The notes under the pieces: model-generated
What the model saw: the letters and a program-made list of their open reading frames with translations, nothing else
The model's database searches: none
Told to the model about the DNA's origin: nothing
Translations under genes and position numbers: made by a program
Shown: positions 1 through 5,848 of the stretch, piece after piece
Layout: every line of letters begins with the position of its first letter
Numbering within the stretch: the stretch's first letter is position 1
Assembly (NCBI GenBank): GCA_030043455.1
Contig: JASHXQ010000070.1
Coordinates: 1 to 8,752 of the forward strand
Direction: 5' to 3'
Length of the DNA: 8,752 nt
Source: Nitrososphaerales archaeon
Lineage (GTDB): Archaea; Thermoproteota; Nitrososphaeria; Nitrososphaerales; CADDZS01

Positions 1-112
1 GATGTTTCTGGGAATTTTCTTGTCCAGCTGGTCCGAAAAGAAGAGCGTTATAGATGATAAACCGAACTCTACTGCTCTAAATGAGAAAGATTCCTCAGCC
101 ACGAAGAACTAG
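1..112 (+). CDS. C-terminal tail of an unidentified protein, cut by the left edge
   Basis: A reading frame open from the left edge (codons in phase with base 2) ends at TAG 110-112. The 36 visible residues begin with a short hydrophobic stretch (MFLGIFLSSW) and continue into a polar, Lys/Asp/Ser-rich tail ending SSATKN. This would fit the last membrane helix and soluble tail of a membrane protein, but that is inference from composition. The gene stops only 10 bp before the stop codon of the leftward zinc-ribbon gene, so the two are tightly convergent. The family cannot be recognised. An ATG at base 2 exists, but the frame is open upstream of it, so a start there is unlikely. Confidence 0.45.
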   Translation, partial: MFLGIFLSSWSEKKSVIDDKPNSTALNEKDSSATKN

Positions 113-122
113 GCAGATCGCA

Positions 123-821
123 CTAAATGGCTGGAGCATCGTCGGGGCCTTCGGTTCCAGTTCCTGGTTGGGTTGTCGCGTTGGCGTTTCCAGTAGCACC
201 CGGGGTAGGAGATTTTTTCAATTTGCCAGTTAGGAACTGTTTCAAATCCATGTTCAAGTTCTGGTTCGTAGGATTTTTCGGTATCACGATTGGTCGTCGC
301 TGCCCCGAGGAAGAGAGGACGATCTGGTTGCCGCGGCCTCTCGGGGAATAATCCACCATACTTAACTGAGAATACGGGATTTCAGAATCTCCCCCGATAG
401 TTTTGTGAATTTTCAGCGAATCATCGTAGAACTCAAACCGCCGCGGTGTAAACAAGGCGGGTACAAGAGCAACGATGAGAAAGAACGCGACCAGAGCTAA
501 TGTGTAGAGGCTGAAACCCGATGCAAGCCCGACAAAACCAATGAACACAAGGTAGACCAAAGACGGGACTATCGTCGAGACCAGGGATCTGCTCACGAGA
601 TAAAGGGGCGTCCCGGTGGATGGCATGGTGGAGGACGTGTAAGAGGCAACTGGAGGCTCGCTGGTTTCATCCATGGGGGGAGGAATATTTTTGAGCGAGT
701 TTTCGCTGACTGAGCTCGCGTCTCCCCTGGGAGGAGTGACCGTTCCGGTACCGTAGTCCTCGAAGAGATAACCGCAAAAAGTGCAGGACTGCGCGTTGGC
801 GTCGTTGACCGTACCGCACAT
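123..821 (-). CDS. Zinc-ribbon, two-TM, PH-like domain membrane protein (start unclear)
   Basis: The protein begins with a zinc ribbon. CTFC lies at residues 13-16 of the ATG-821 version, and the first CxxC (CPMC) straddles that ATG, so its first cysteine (bases 825-827) falls upstream of the start. A Ser/Pro/Thr-rich linker (about 25-72) is followed by two hydrophobic helices (about 81-101 and 104-124). Next comes a strand-rich region (about 127-199, with FYDDSLKIHK and EIPYSQLSMVDY) that resembles bacterial/archaeal PH-like (bPH2, DUF304-type) domains. The low-complexity C-terminus is rich in Gly, Thr and Pro. The likely role is a membrane-anchored scaffold or sensor, with no enzyme motif seen. 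Upstream in frame there is no ATG, GTG or TTG before the stop at 882-884. The better-placed ATG at 861-859 is in another frame, so an indel, assembly error or unusual start is possible. Family assignment is from general pattern only. Confidence 0.75.
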   Translation of the reverse strand: MCGTVNDANAQSCTFCGYLFEDYGTGTVTPPRGDASSVSENSLKNIPPPMDETSEPPVASYTSSTMPSTGTPLYLVSRSLVSTIVPSLVYLVFIGFVGLASGFSLYTLALVAFFLIVALVPALFTPRRFEFYDDSLKIHKTIGGDSEIPYSQLSMVDYSPRGRGNQIVLSSSGQRRPIVIPKNPTNQNLNMDLKQFLTGKLKKSPTPGATGNANATTQPGTGTEGPDDAPAI

Positions 822-880
822 CGGGCATTTCTTGGTCTTTGCCGTTGTGTACGCCCACCATAAAACAGGCTGAAAGCTCG

Positions 881-895
881 TTTAAGTGTTTTAAT
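881..895. promoter_or_regulatory. Divergent AT-rich promoter region
   Basis: The stretch TTTAAGTGTTTTAAT lies between the leftward zinc-ribbon gene and the rightward dehydrogenase. On the plus strand TTTTAAT is centred about 30 bp before the TTG at 922. On the minus strand CTTAAA is centred about 23 bp before an ATG at 861-859. Both spacings fit archaeal TATA boxes feeding leaderless or nearly leaderless transcripts. This is pattern evidence only. Confidence 0.4.
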
Positions 896-921
896 CCAGA
901 AGTCGGAGCTTCGATTTCAGT

Positions 922-1713
922 TTGAACGAGCATCAAAAACTCCACGGCAAGGTAGCACTAGTCACCGGCTCCTCGAGAGGCATCGGAAGATCCATCGCAT
1001 TGGAGCTAGCAGCTGAGGGTGCGAATGTCTGTGTAAACTATGCCAGAAACCGGGAGGACGCTGTGATGGTCGCGGACCAAATAGCGGGCATGGGGAGAGA
1101 AGCGATTGTCGTGGGTGCAAACGTGAGAGACAATGCTGAGGTGGTGCGGATGACCGAAGAAACTGTTTCCACCCTGGGTCGCCTAGATATCCTGGTAAAC
1201 AACGCAGGGATAATTCACTTCTCCGATAATTTCCTGGAATCTGAAAAGGAGTTTAGTGAGATGCTTGATGTAAATCTCATGGGACCCTTTTACTGTACGA
1301 AAGCCGCCGCGAAATTTATGATTGGACAAAAATCAGGAAGAGTCATCAATATTTCCAGCGTGGCTGGGATTGGTATTGCTGAAACTGGTTCCTCCGGCTA
1401 TGCTGTGACGAAAGCTGCTCTAATTATGATGACCAAGCGCTTGGGTGTGGAGCTAGGACCCCACGGGATCAACGTGAATTGCGTCGCTCCCGGTTACATC
1501 AAGACGGACATGGCAGGGGCCGGCAAGTCGCCTGAAGAAGAAATCCAGCACGAAAAGAGGGTGGCAGGCATCACGATGCTGAGGAGAGTGGCAATGCCGG
1601 ATGAAGTCGCAAAGGTCGTGGCATTCTTGTCCGGTCCAGACTCAGATTTTATCTGTGGGCAGACCATCACGGTGGATGGTGGGAGGATGAACTTCCTCTC
1701 CCGTTCGGAATAG
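922..1713 (+). CDS. Short-chain dehydrogenase/reductase, FabG-like
   Basis: A classical SDR of 263 residues, the usual length for the family. The Rossmann nucleotide motif TGSSRGIG is at residues 15-22, NNAG at 93-96, and the catalytic set is Asn118, Ser146, Tyr160 and Lys164 (YAVTK). A PG motif follows in NCVAPGYIKTDM, and the C-terminal ITVDGG is typical. The VNYARNRE stretch after the second strand (about 38-45) resembles NADPH-preferring FabG-type members. The substrate cannot be read from sequence: 3-oxoacyl-ACP/CoA reductase or a sugar or polyol dehydrogenase are all possible, and archaea lack a standard fatty-acid synthase, so the fabG symbol is not given. The enzyme is soluble and cytosolic. 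The start is TTG 922, because an in-frame stop lies at 892-894 and no ATG occurs before residue 49. There is no clear Shine-Dalgarno sequence, and a TATA-like element about 30 bp upstream suggests a leaderless message. Confidence 0.9.
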   Translation: MNEHQKLHGKVALVTGSSRGIGRSIALELAAEGANVCVNYARNREDAVMVADQIAGMGREAIVVGANVRDNAEVVRMTEETVSTLGRLDILVNNAGIIHFSDNFLESEKEFSEMLDVNLMGPFYCTKAAAKFMIGQKSGRVINISSVAGIGIAETGSSGYAVTKAALIMMTKRLGVELGPHGINVNCVAPGYIKTDMAGAGKSPEEEIQHEKRVAGITMLRRVAMPDEVAKVVAFLSGPDSDFICGQTITVDGGRMNFLSRSE

Positions 1714-1861
1714 CGCCCTAAATTGAATTCGGAACTATTGCACCTGATGAGACCTAGAGTATTCACCCGAGAGCGGAGTGTGGGTGACAATCCGCCATTC
1801 TAGTAAATCGGGAGCGTTCCGTACTAACGGTTAGGACCCCATAACGCAATTCGCAATACGA

Positions 1862-2137
1862 ATGGACGATTTAGAACCCATATCACTGATTCGCTCTCTG
1901 TATAAGCAGCTCACGGGAATAGTCACCTTCATGCCCGTTACCAGACTGTTGTGTCCTCATTGCACTGGAAGACAGTGGGTTACTTGCGAAGCATGTGAAG
2001 GGAATGGCTTTGTCGAAAGGAAGGTAAGAATCAGCTATATGGATGATCTGGGTGAAAGAAAAATTGCTCTCTGCGCTACCTGCCACGGAGACAAGGTCTC
2101 TGCTTGTCCCAGGTGCGGTGGAAAAGGACGAATCTAA
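1862..2137 (+). CDS. Small DnaJ-type zinc-finger protein without J domain
   Basis: This 91-residue protein has four CxxC knuckles: Cys31/34, 42/45, 71/74 and 82/85. Two of them continue as the DnaJ CxxCxGxG pattern (CEACEGNG and CPRCGGKG), while the first (CPHCTGR) and third (CATCHGDK) are partial matches. By analogy with the DnaJ cysteine-rich domain, knuckle 1 would pair with 4 and 2 with 3 to bind two zinc ions. Between knuckles 2 and 3 is a polar insert of about 25 residues (46-70). The first 30 residues are moderately hydrophobic and contain no J domain (no HPD motif). There is no C-terminal substrate-binding domain either. A role in binding unfolded protein or as a zinc-dependent adaptor is inference. 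It is transcribed rightward, 148 bp after the dehydrogenase, so it may have its own promoter. The ATG 1862 start is the first in frame, but ATG at residue 24 is also possible. Confidence 0.8.
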   Translation: MDDLEPISLIRSLYKQLTGIVTFMPVTRLLCPHCTGRQWVTCEACEGNGFVERKVRISYMDDLGERKIALCATCHGDKVSACPRCGGKGRI

Positions 2138-2157
2138 TCCATGCCAGAAAAGAATAG

Positions 2158-2187
2158 TTCGTTTTAGTCTTGATTGTTGTTGATTTA
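2158..2187 (+). terminator. T-rich stretch downstream of the zinc-finger gene
   Basis: About 20-50 bp after the stop at 2137 the plus strand becomes T-rich, with TTCGTTTT followed by TTGATTGTTGTTGATTT. Archaeal transcription often ends in such T-rich runs without a hairpin. There is no strong stem next to it, so this call is weak. Confidence 0.25.
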
Positions 2188-2214
2188 AGTAATCCCACGA
2201 TAAAATCAGACAAG

Positions 2215-2243
2215 CCCTCGATTCCAATGAGGGAGGGCGAGGG
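2215..2243. repeat. Inverted repeat CCCTCG/CGAGGG in a gene-free gap
   Basis: CCCTCG at 2215-2220 is complementary to CGAGGG at 2238-2243, with 17 bases between. An alternative tighter hairpin pairs CCCTC (2215-2219) with GAGGG (2229-2233). It lies in the gap 2138-2374, where no convincing protein gene exists on either strand. It could be part of a small structured RNA or only a GC-rich patch. Confidence 0.4.
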
Positions 2244-2252
2244 GCCGCAGGG
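2231..2252 (+). other. G-quadruplex-type motif
   Basis: Four G-runs lie at 2231-2233, 2235-2237, 2241-2244 and 2250-2252, separated by loops of 1, 3 and 5 bases. This meets the usual pattern of four runs of at least three G with loops of 1-7. It stands out against AT-rich flanks and is not in a coding region. It overlaps one arm of the inverted repeat, so hairpin and quadruplex would compete. Confidence 0.5.
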
Positions 2253-2399
2253 CGATTCTCCGATAATATCTGTTGGAAAACAAGGAAAATTCTAGCGCTG
2301 TGCGAGTGTTTTGTAATCGTTGCTCAACTTTTGATCAGTCTGTTTTATGCAGCTACTCAAAGGCGAGCTGAGGAAGGAGGGGGTGGGAATCGAACCCAC

Positions 2400-2419
2400 T
2401 TATTTGCGTCCTGTGCTGT
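2400..2419 (-). other. Probable tRNA-Cys intron 2 at position 48/49
   Basis: Twenty bases stand between TTTCC (2424-2420) and the T stem. Removing them leaves a standard 5-base variable loop, TTTCC, whose last base is C48, able to form the Levitt pair with G15. At the proposed junctions, ATTT of the exon (2425-2422) pairs with AAAT of the intron (2405-2402). This gives the 4-bp central helix of a bulge-helix element, flanked by CC/A and AA/G three-base bulges cut after the second base. An upper helix is not evident, so it would be of the relaxed type. The alternative is an unusual class-II-like tRNA-Cys with a long variable arm. Confidence 0.55.
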
Positions 2420-2430
2420 GGAAATCCGCT

Positions 2431-2446
2431 TTCTGTGAAAAGAGAA
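2431..2446 (-). other. tRNA-Cys intron 1 at canonical position 37/38
   Basis: Sixteen bases (TTCTCTTTTCACAGAA on the minus strand) separate G37 from A38 of the anticodon loop. Just before the anticodon stem's 3' strand, CAG in the intron can pair with C32-U33-G34, leaving AAA as a 3-base bulge next to the GCGGA strand. Cutting after the second A gives the expected A38. This is a relaxed bulge-helix motif: the fourth pair is a C-A mismatch and there is little room for an upper helix. The presence of an intron here is well supported, while the exact cut sites are inferred. Confidence 0.75.
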
Positions 2447-2486
2447 CTGCAGGCGGACGCGTGACCACTCCGCCACCCCTCCGCAA

Positions 2487-2501
2487 TTCAGTCAGACTGA
2501 A
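2487..2501. repeat. Perfect 15-base palindrome beside the tRNA-Cys 5' end
   Basis: TTCAGTC and GACTGAA are exact 7-base inverted arms around a single central A. The element lies 4 bp upstream of the first base of the tRNA, between it and the pyrophosphatase stop codon. It could be an operator, or part of a processing or termination structure. Nothing in the sequence decides between these. Confidence 0.55.
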
Positions 2502-2543
2502 CTTCAGGGGAGCTCCTTTTGTGTGTTTTCGAGTCTGTCACTG

Positions 2544-4682
2544 TTAGGCTAATAGCGCCAAGATTACGATTGCCGAAACAAATACTATCGAGATCGTATT
2601 CAACACCTTGATCAAGGAATTGATTGCAGGACCAGCTGTGTCCTTGAATGGATCTCCTACGGTATCACCCATAACAGCCGCAGTGTGAGCCGGACTTTTC
2701 TTCCCGCCGTACTGCCCGGTCTCGATGTACTTCTTCGCGTTGTCCCACGCGGCTCCGCCATTGGTCATTAAGAAAGCGAGGAAAACTCCGGAGACCACGC
2801 TGCCGATTAGCAAACCGCCCAGAGCAAGAGGTCCTAGAATAAAGCCAACTATGAGAGGAGTAAGCACGGCAACTAGGGCTGGAGCCGCCAATTCCTTCAA
2901 TGCCGCTTGGGTACTGATGTCCACTGCCTTTGCGTAGTCCGGCTTTGCGGTTCCCTCCATGATGCCCGGAATTTCCTTGAACTGTCTCCGGACTTCGTTT
3001 ACCATTTTGAACGCAGCTCTTTGAACTGCTCCAATCAAGAAGCTGGAGAAAAAGAACGGCAATAGGCCACCGATAAACAAACCTACAATCACCAGCGGAT
3101 CTGTCAGGACAAAACTCAGCGACTGCCCCACTGCCAGGCCGTACTTTGAGTAGAGGTTGTGTAAAGCGATTTCCTTGTTCACTTCATTTTGGAATGCCTC
3201 GAAGATAGAAATCGCTGCCAGCGCTGCTGACATTACCGCGAAGGCTTTCGTAGTCGCTTTGGTCGTGTTCCCGACCGCGTCGAGTTCATCCGTTACATCG
3301 CGCACGCTTTCTTCCAACCCCGCCATCTCCACGATGCCGTTCGCGTTGTCGGTGATCGGTCCAAAAGCGTCGATGGACATCACGACTCCGGTAAGCGAGA
3401 GCATGGACATGGTAGTGATCGCCGTACTGTAGACTCCCATCAAGACGTTGTCTCCACTGCCGGCGTACCCCAGATAGTAAGAAGCCAAGATTGCCACGAC
3501 TAGTACCACCGCTGATGGCGCTGTGCTCTGCAATCCGACGGTAAAACCCGCCAGGAAGTTTGTTGCGGCGCTCGTTTGGCTCGCCTCGGCAATGGTCCTT
3601 ACTGGAGGATATCTGTAAGACGTAAAGTAGTCAGCTACTCGTTCAATCACGATTACGACTACTATGCCCACAATCGCGCTCGCGAGCAGATAGTAGCCGA
3701 GACTATTCGAGCCGAAAAGCGAGTTGATGAATACAAAATCTATGACGATCGTAATCACCGCGGCAATAATCAAAGCGATGTTTAGGGCACCCATAGGGTC
3801 TTTCTTGATCGAATTCCGGATGTAAAACCCGCCAAGTATAGAACCAACAATGCCGGCAGCCCCAAGAAGCAACGGCAGCTCCAGAAGCTGGTTGGATCCG
3901 GTGATGGCGGCTAGGTTCCCCGGCACCCCGATCAAAGCCGCCAGAATAATTGCAGCTATGGCAGTGACAACAAAAGATTCGTAAACATCCGCTCCCATGC
4001 CCGCGCAGTCTCCCACATTGTCTCCTACATTGTCAGCAATCACCGCAGGATTCCTCGGATCGTCCTCGGGAATTCCCGCCTCGGTCTTTCCTACGATGTC
4101 AGCTCCTACATCTGCGGCTTTGGTATAGATACCTCCCGAAACCCTCATGAACATTGCAATCAGCGAAGCCCCAAAGCCCAGACCGGCAACCACTGCAGGC
4201 GTGGTCGTGATCGTTTTCTCAAATGCGAGGTAGAAGATCGAAACTCCGAGCAGACCAAAACCGACGACCGCCATTCCCATAACCCCTCCGCCTCGGAAGG
4301 CGAGGTTGAGTGCATTCCCCAGCCCCTTTCGGGCTGCCTGGGCTGTTCTAGAGCTGGTTCGTACTGTAACAGCCATCCCGATGTAGCCCGCGATTGCAGA
4401 CAAAGCCGCTCCTATCGCAAATCCGATCGCAGTAGCTCCGTGGGTTCCCAGCGGAATGTCAATGAAAACGTAGATGAGAATGACGATCACAACTGCGAAG
4501 GGGGCAATCACCCGATATTCTCTTGTTAGGAAAGCGTCCGCGCCCTGTCGCACAGCCGTCGCAATTTCCGTCATGCGCGAGCTTCCGGGATCCTGGCGTC
4601 TGACATAGCCAAACAAAACCACCGCGTAGAGAAGGGCGATAACGGCCCCCGCGATTCCAATTAGACCGTAATCAAGACTCAT
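2544..4682 (-). CDS. hppA: Membrane-bound pyrophosphatase, ion-pumping, K+-independent type
   Basis: This integral membrane enzyme hydrolyses pyrophosphate and uses the energy to pump ions, most likely H+, across the cell membrane. The 712 residues match the usual 660-770 of the family, and about 16 hydrophobic helices run through its length. Signature motifs are intact: DVGADIVGKTEAG (191-203), DDPRNP (207-212), DNVGDNVGDCAG (217-228), DAFGPITDNANG (438-449) and the C-terminal GDTVGDPFKDTAGP (672-685). These carry the Asp and Lys residues that bind magnesium and pyrophosphate. GNTTKATTK (471-479) has Lys475, and Thr478 three residues further. In this family that combination marks K+-independent enzymes, whereas K+-dependent ones have Ala at the first site. 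The ATG 4682 start is directly followed by the first helix and has no Shine-Dalgarno sequence. It lies downstream of deoxyhypusine synthase on the same strand, across a 97-bp AT-rich gap, so separate transcription is likely. Confidence 0.97.
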   Translation of the reverse strand: MSLDYGLIGIAGAVIALLYAVVLFGYVRRQDPGSSRMTEIATAVRQGADAFLTREYRVIAPFAVVIVILIYVFIDIPLGTHGATAIGFAIGAALSAIAGYIGMAVTVRTSSRTAQAARKGLGNALNLAFRGGGVMGMAVVGFGLLGVSIFYLAFEKTITTTPAVVAGLGFGASLIAMFMRVSGGIYTKAADVGADIVGKTEAGIPEDDPRNPAVIADNVGDNVGDCAGMGADVYESFVVTAIAAIILAALIGVPGNLAAITGSNQLLELPLLLGAAGIVGSILGGFYIRNSIKKDPMGALNIALIIAAVITIVIDFVFINSLFGSNSLGYYLLASAIVGIVVVIVIERVADYFTSYRYPPVRTIAEASQTSAATNFLAGFTVGLQSTAPSAVVLVVAILASYYLGYAGSGDNVLMGVYSTAITTMSMLSLTGVVMSIDAFGPITDNANGIVEMAGLEESVRDVTDELDAVGNTTKATTKAFAVMSAALAAISIFEAFQNEVNKEIALHNLYSKYGLAVGQSLSFVLTDPLVIVGLFIGGLLPFFFSSFLIGAVQRAAFKMVNEVRRQFKEIPGIMEGTAKPDYAKAVDISTQAALKELAAPALVAVLTPLIVGFILGPLALGGLLIGSVVSGVFLAFLMTNGGAAWDNAKKYIETGQYGGKKSPAHTAAVMGDTVGDPFKDTAGPAINSLIKVLNTISIVFVSAIVILALLA

Positions 4683-4736
4683 CTTTCAAAACCACTCTCG
4701 TCCGACAAATTACAGTTCAAAAAAGACAGCTAAGGA

Positions 4737-4774
4737 CAGAATAAAGGGCATGCTCGAAAAATAAGTTATAAGTT
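4737..4774 (-). promoter_or_regulatory. Possible promoter of the pyrophosphatase gene / end of the synthase transcript
   Basis: On the minus strand the gap between the two genes contains CTTATAACTTATTTTT (4772-4757) and CTTTATTC (4746-4739). Either could serve as a TATA-like box for the gene starting at 4682. The T5 run, and a second T6 run at 4724-4719, could terminate the upstream synthase transcript. The evidence is composition only and no single element is decisive. Confidence 0.3.
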
Positions 4775-4786
4775 TTACAATCCGCT

Positions 4787-5776
4787 CTAATCGTTGGAAG
4801 AATTCAATCTTTGAATTAGAGCGGTCACCAAAAACGGCAGGAGAGAAGTGACTTCGCCAAAAACAGAGACCTGCCTTGCCTTTGTCGAAACTTTTCCCCA
4901 GGAGATCGCCTCTCTGACCTGGGCTCCGGACAGACTGCCGTCCAACTCCGTTGCGGATGTGATATACACTGCATAATCCAGACCCCCTCGAAACTGATTC
5001 CACCAGAGCGTATGATGTTTCGAAATTCCTCCACCCATCATTAACGCGCCACTTTTCTTGGCTGAGTACACCGTATCGGAAATTTCTTGCTCGTCTCGCA
5101 GAAGATCGATCTGGAAATCCCGGTGCGTTTGGTAGAAGAGCCAGCACTGACTACCCACGGCCCCGTCGGTAATGCCCGGAACGAAAACGGGAATCTTGTT
5201 CCTCGCTGTCCAGTAAAGAATGGAGTTTTCGTCCTCGATGGACTCACCGAGTCTCTGGCAAAGAATTTGTGTCGTAGGATGCTTTTCACCATTGGAGTAC
5301 ATTCGGTTCAGTATCATCTGCATCTTTTCTTCAATTAGCGGACCGTAATTTTCGGTCGCGATGAGCACATTTCCCAGTCTGTGGTAGCCTTTCTTTTCCA
5401 GTATGATGTCGTCCATCGTGAACTCTCCCCCCGACTGATACGGTTGGTAACTGCGAGCCAAGTCATGATCGAGAGTACCGCAGGTAGTGATGACGATGTC
5501 GAAGAGCCTCCGTTTGACGAGCTCTTTGATGATACCTCTTGCACCCGTGGAGATCAGCGCGGCTGGAAAAGAAAGGAAATTCGTACATTTCGAATCCCGA
5601 CACATCTGCTCTAAAATATCAAGGGAATCAGCGAGGTATCTGGCTTGAAACCCACCGGAGGCCCCCATTTGTGTCAAGATATCATTCACACTGGTCTTTT
5701 CATTCAGGCTGAGGTCCTTAACCGGCGGAAAATTCCTATCGGCGGGTCTTCTCCTGCCCCTTGAAGATCTAGGCAT
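4787..5776 (-). CDS. dys: Deoxyhypusine synthase
   Basis: The enzyme transfers the aminobutyl group of spermidine to one lysine of translation factor aIF5A in an NAD-dependent reaction, the first step towards hypusine, in the cytosol. The diagnostic C-terminal block is present: GGGISKHH contains the conserved His pair, DYAVYITSATELDG and GSLSGAQ follow, and AISWGKV carries the lysine that forms the imine intermediate, beside the conserved Trp. Upstream, ISTGARGIIKELVKRRLFDI, TTCGTLDHDLAR and FVPGITDGAVGSQ match NAD-binding parts of the family. The length of 329 residues is normal for archaea. The start is chosen at ATG 5776. An ATG at 5806 would add ten residues, but CTATAAAAG, a strong TATA-like box, lies directly before it at 5815-5807. 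That is too close for a transcript including 5806 but correctly spaced for 5776. The gene is divergent from the NAD(P)H-hydrate dehydratase gene. Confidence 0.95.
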   Translation of the reverse strand: MPRSSRGRRRPADRNFPPVKDLSLNEKTSVNDILTQMGASGGFQARYLADSLDILEQMCRDSKCTNFLSFPAALISTGARGIIKELVKRRLFDIVITTCGTLDHDLARSYQPYQSGGEFTMDDIILEKKGYHRLGNVLIATENYGPLIEEKMQMILNRMYSNGEKHPTTQILCQRLGESIEDENSILYWTARNKIPVFVPGITDGAVGSQCWLFYQTHRDFQIDLLRDEQEISDTVYSAKKSGALMMGGGISKHHTLWWNQFRGGLDYAVYITSATELDGSLSGAQVREAISWGKVSTKARQVSVFGEVTSLLPFLVTALIQRLNSSND

Positions 5777-5806
5777 TCTAGTTATTTCCCAACTCTCTGG
5801 TTTCAT

Positions 5807-5815
5807 CTTTTATAG
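5807..5815. promoter_or_regulatory. Shared TATA-like box between divergent genes
   Basis: The nine bases read CTTTTATAG on plus and CTATAAAAG on minus. Leftward, the centre is about 35 bp from ATG 5776 of deoxyhypusine synthase. Rightward, it is about 38 bp from TTG 5849 of the dehydratase. Both distances fit a start site about 26 bp downstream plus a leader of roughly ten bases. No second TATA-like sequence is evident nearby, so one element may serve both genes. Confidence 0.5.
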
Positions 5816-5848
5816 TTGGTTCTGAGTCGATCCGTAGGAAAGAAACTT

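Larger units (their letters stand above)
2375..2482 (-). tRNA. tRNA-Cys (GCA), interrupted by one or two introns
   Basis: Read on the minus strand, GGAGGGG (2482-2476) pairs with CCCCTCC (2382-2376) as a perfect 7-bp acceptor stem. The T arm is GTGGG-TTCGATT-CCCAC (2399-2383). The D arm is a short GCG/CGC stem with GTGG-containing loop. The anticodon stem TCCGC (2457-2453) pairs with GCGGA (2429-2425). The loop begins CTGCAG, which gives C32, U33 and anticodon GCA. The discriminator at 2375 is U, the hallmark of tRNA-Cys, which argues against Leu (A73) or Ser (G73). No CCA is encoded. The anticodon loop holds 16 extra bases, and 25 bases instead of about 5 lie between the anticodon and T stems. 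Removing both introns proposed here leaves a normal 72-base tRNA. It sits 61 bp downstream of the pyrophosphatase gene on the same strand, so it may be co-transcribed with it or have its own promoter. Confidence 0.88.

Noticed and set aside
127..351. Rightward open frame inside the zinc-ribbon gene
   Set aside because: It lies antisense to the PH-like region with no domain features, so it is a shadow of the real gene.
667..945. Leftward 92-residue open frame overlapping the zinc-ribbon gene start
   Set aside because: It is Arg/Ser/Leu-rich without motifs and overlaps the zinc-ribbon frame, whose second CxxC and membrane helices are convincing. Only its ATG at 861-859 is of interest, as a possible displaced start.
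1743..1800. Possible C/D box small RNA starting at CTGATGAG
   Set aside because: A TGATGA C-box core is present but is preceded by C instead of a purine, and no CTGA D box follows at a suitable distance.
2375..2482. Reading the RNA gene as tRNA-Leu or tRNA-Ser because of the long variable region
   Set aside because: The discriminator is U rather than A or G, and the loop reads C-U-GCA-G. A CAG (Leu) anticodon would lack U33. tRNA-Cys with introns fits better.
2347..2547. Rightward 66-residue open frame across the tRNA
   Set aside because: It lies antisense to the tRNA-Cys gene, and its sequence is the translated complement of the tRNA arms. No homology-like motif is present.
4710..5147. Leftward 145-residue frame overlapping the end of deoxyhypusine synthase
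   Set aside because: It is an out-of-frame shadow: the synthase motifs KHH and SWGK are in the other frame, and this one has an Arg/Ser-biased composition.
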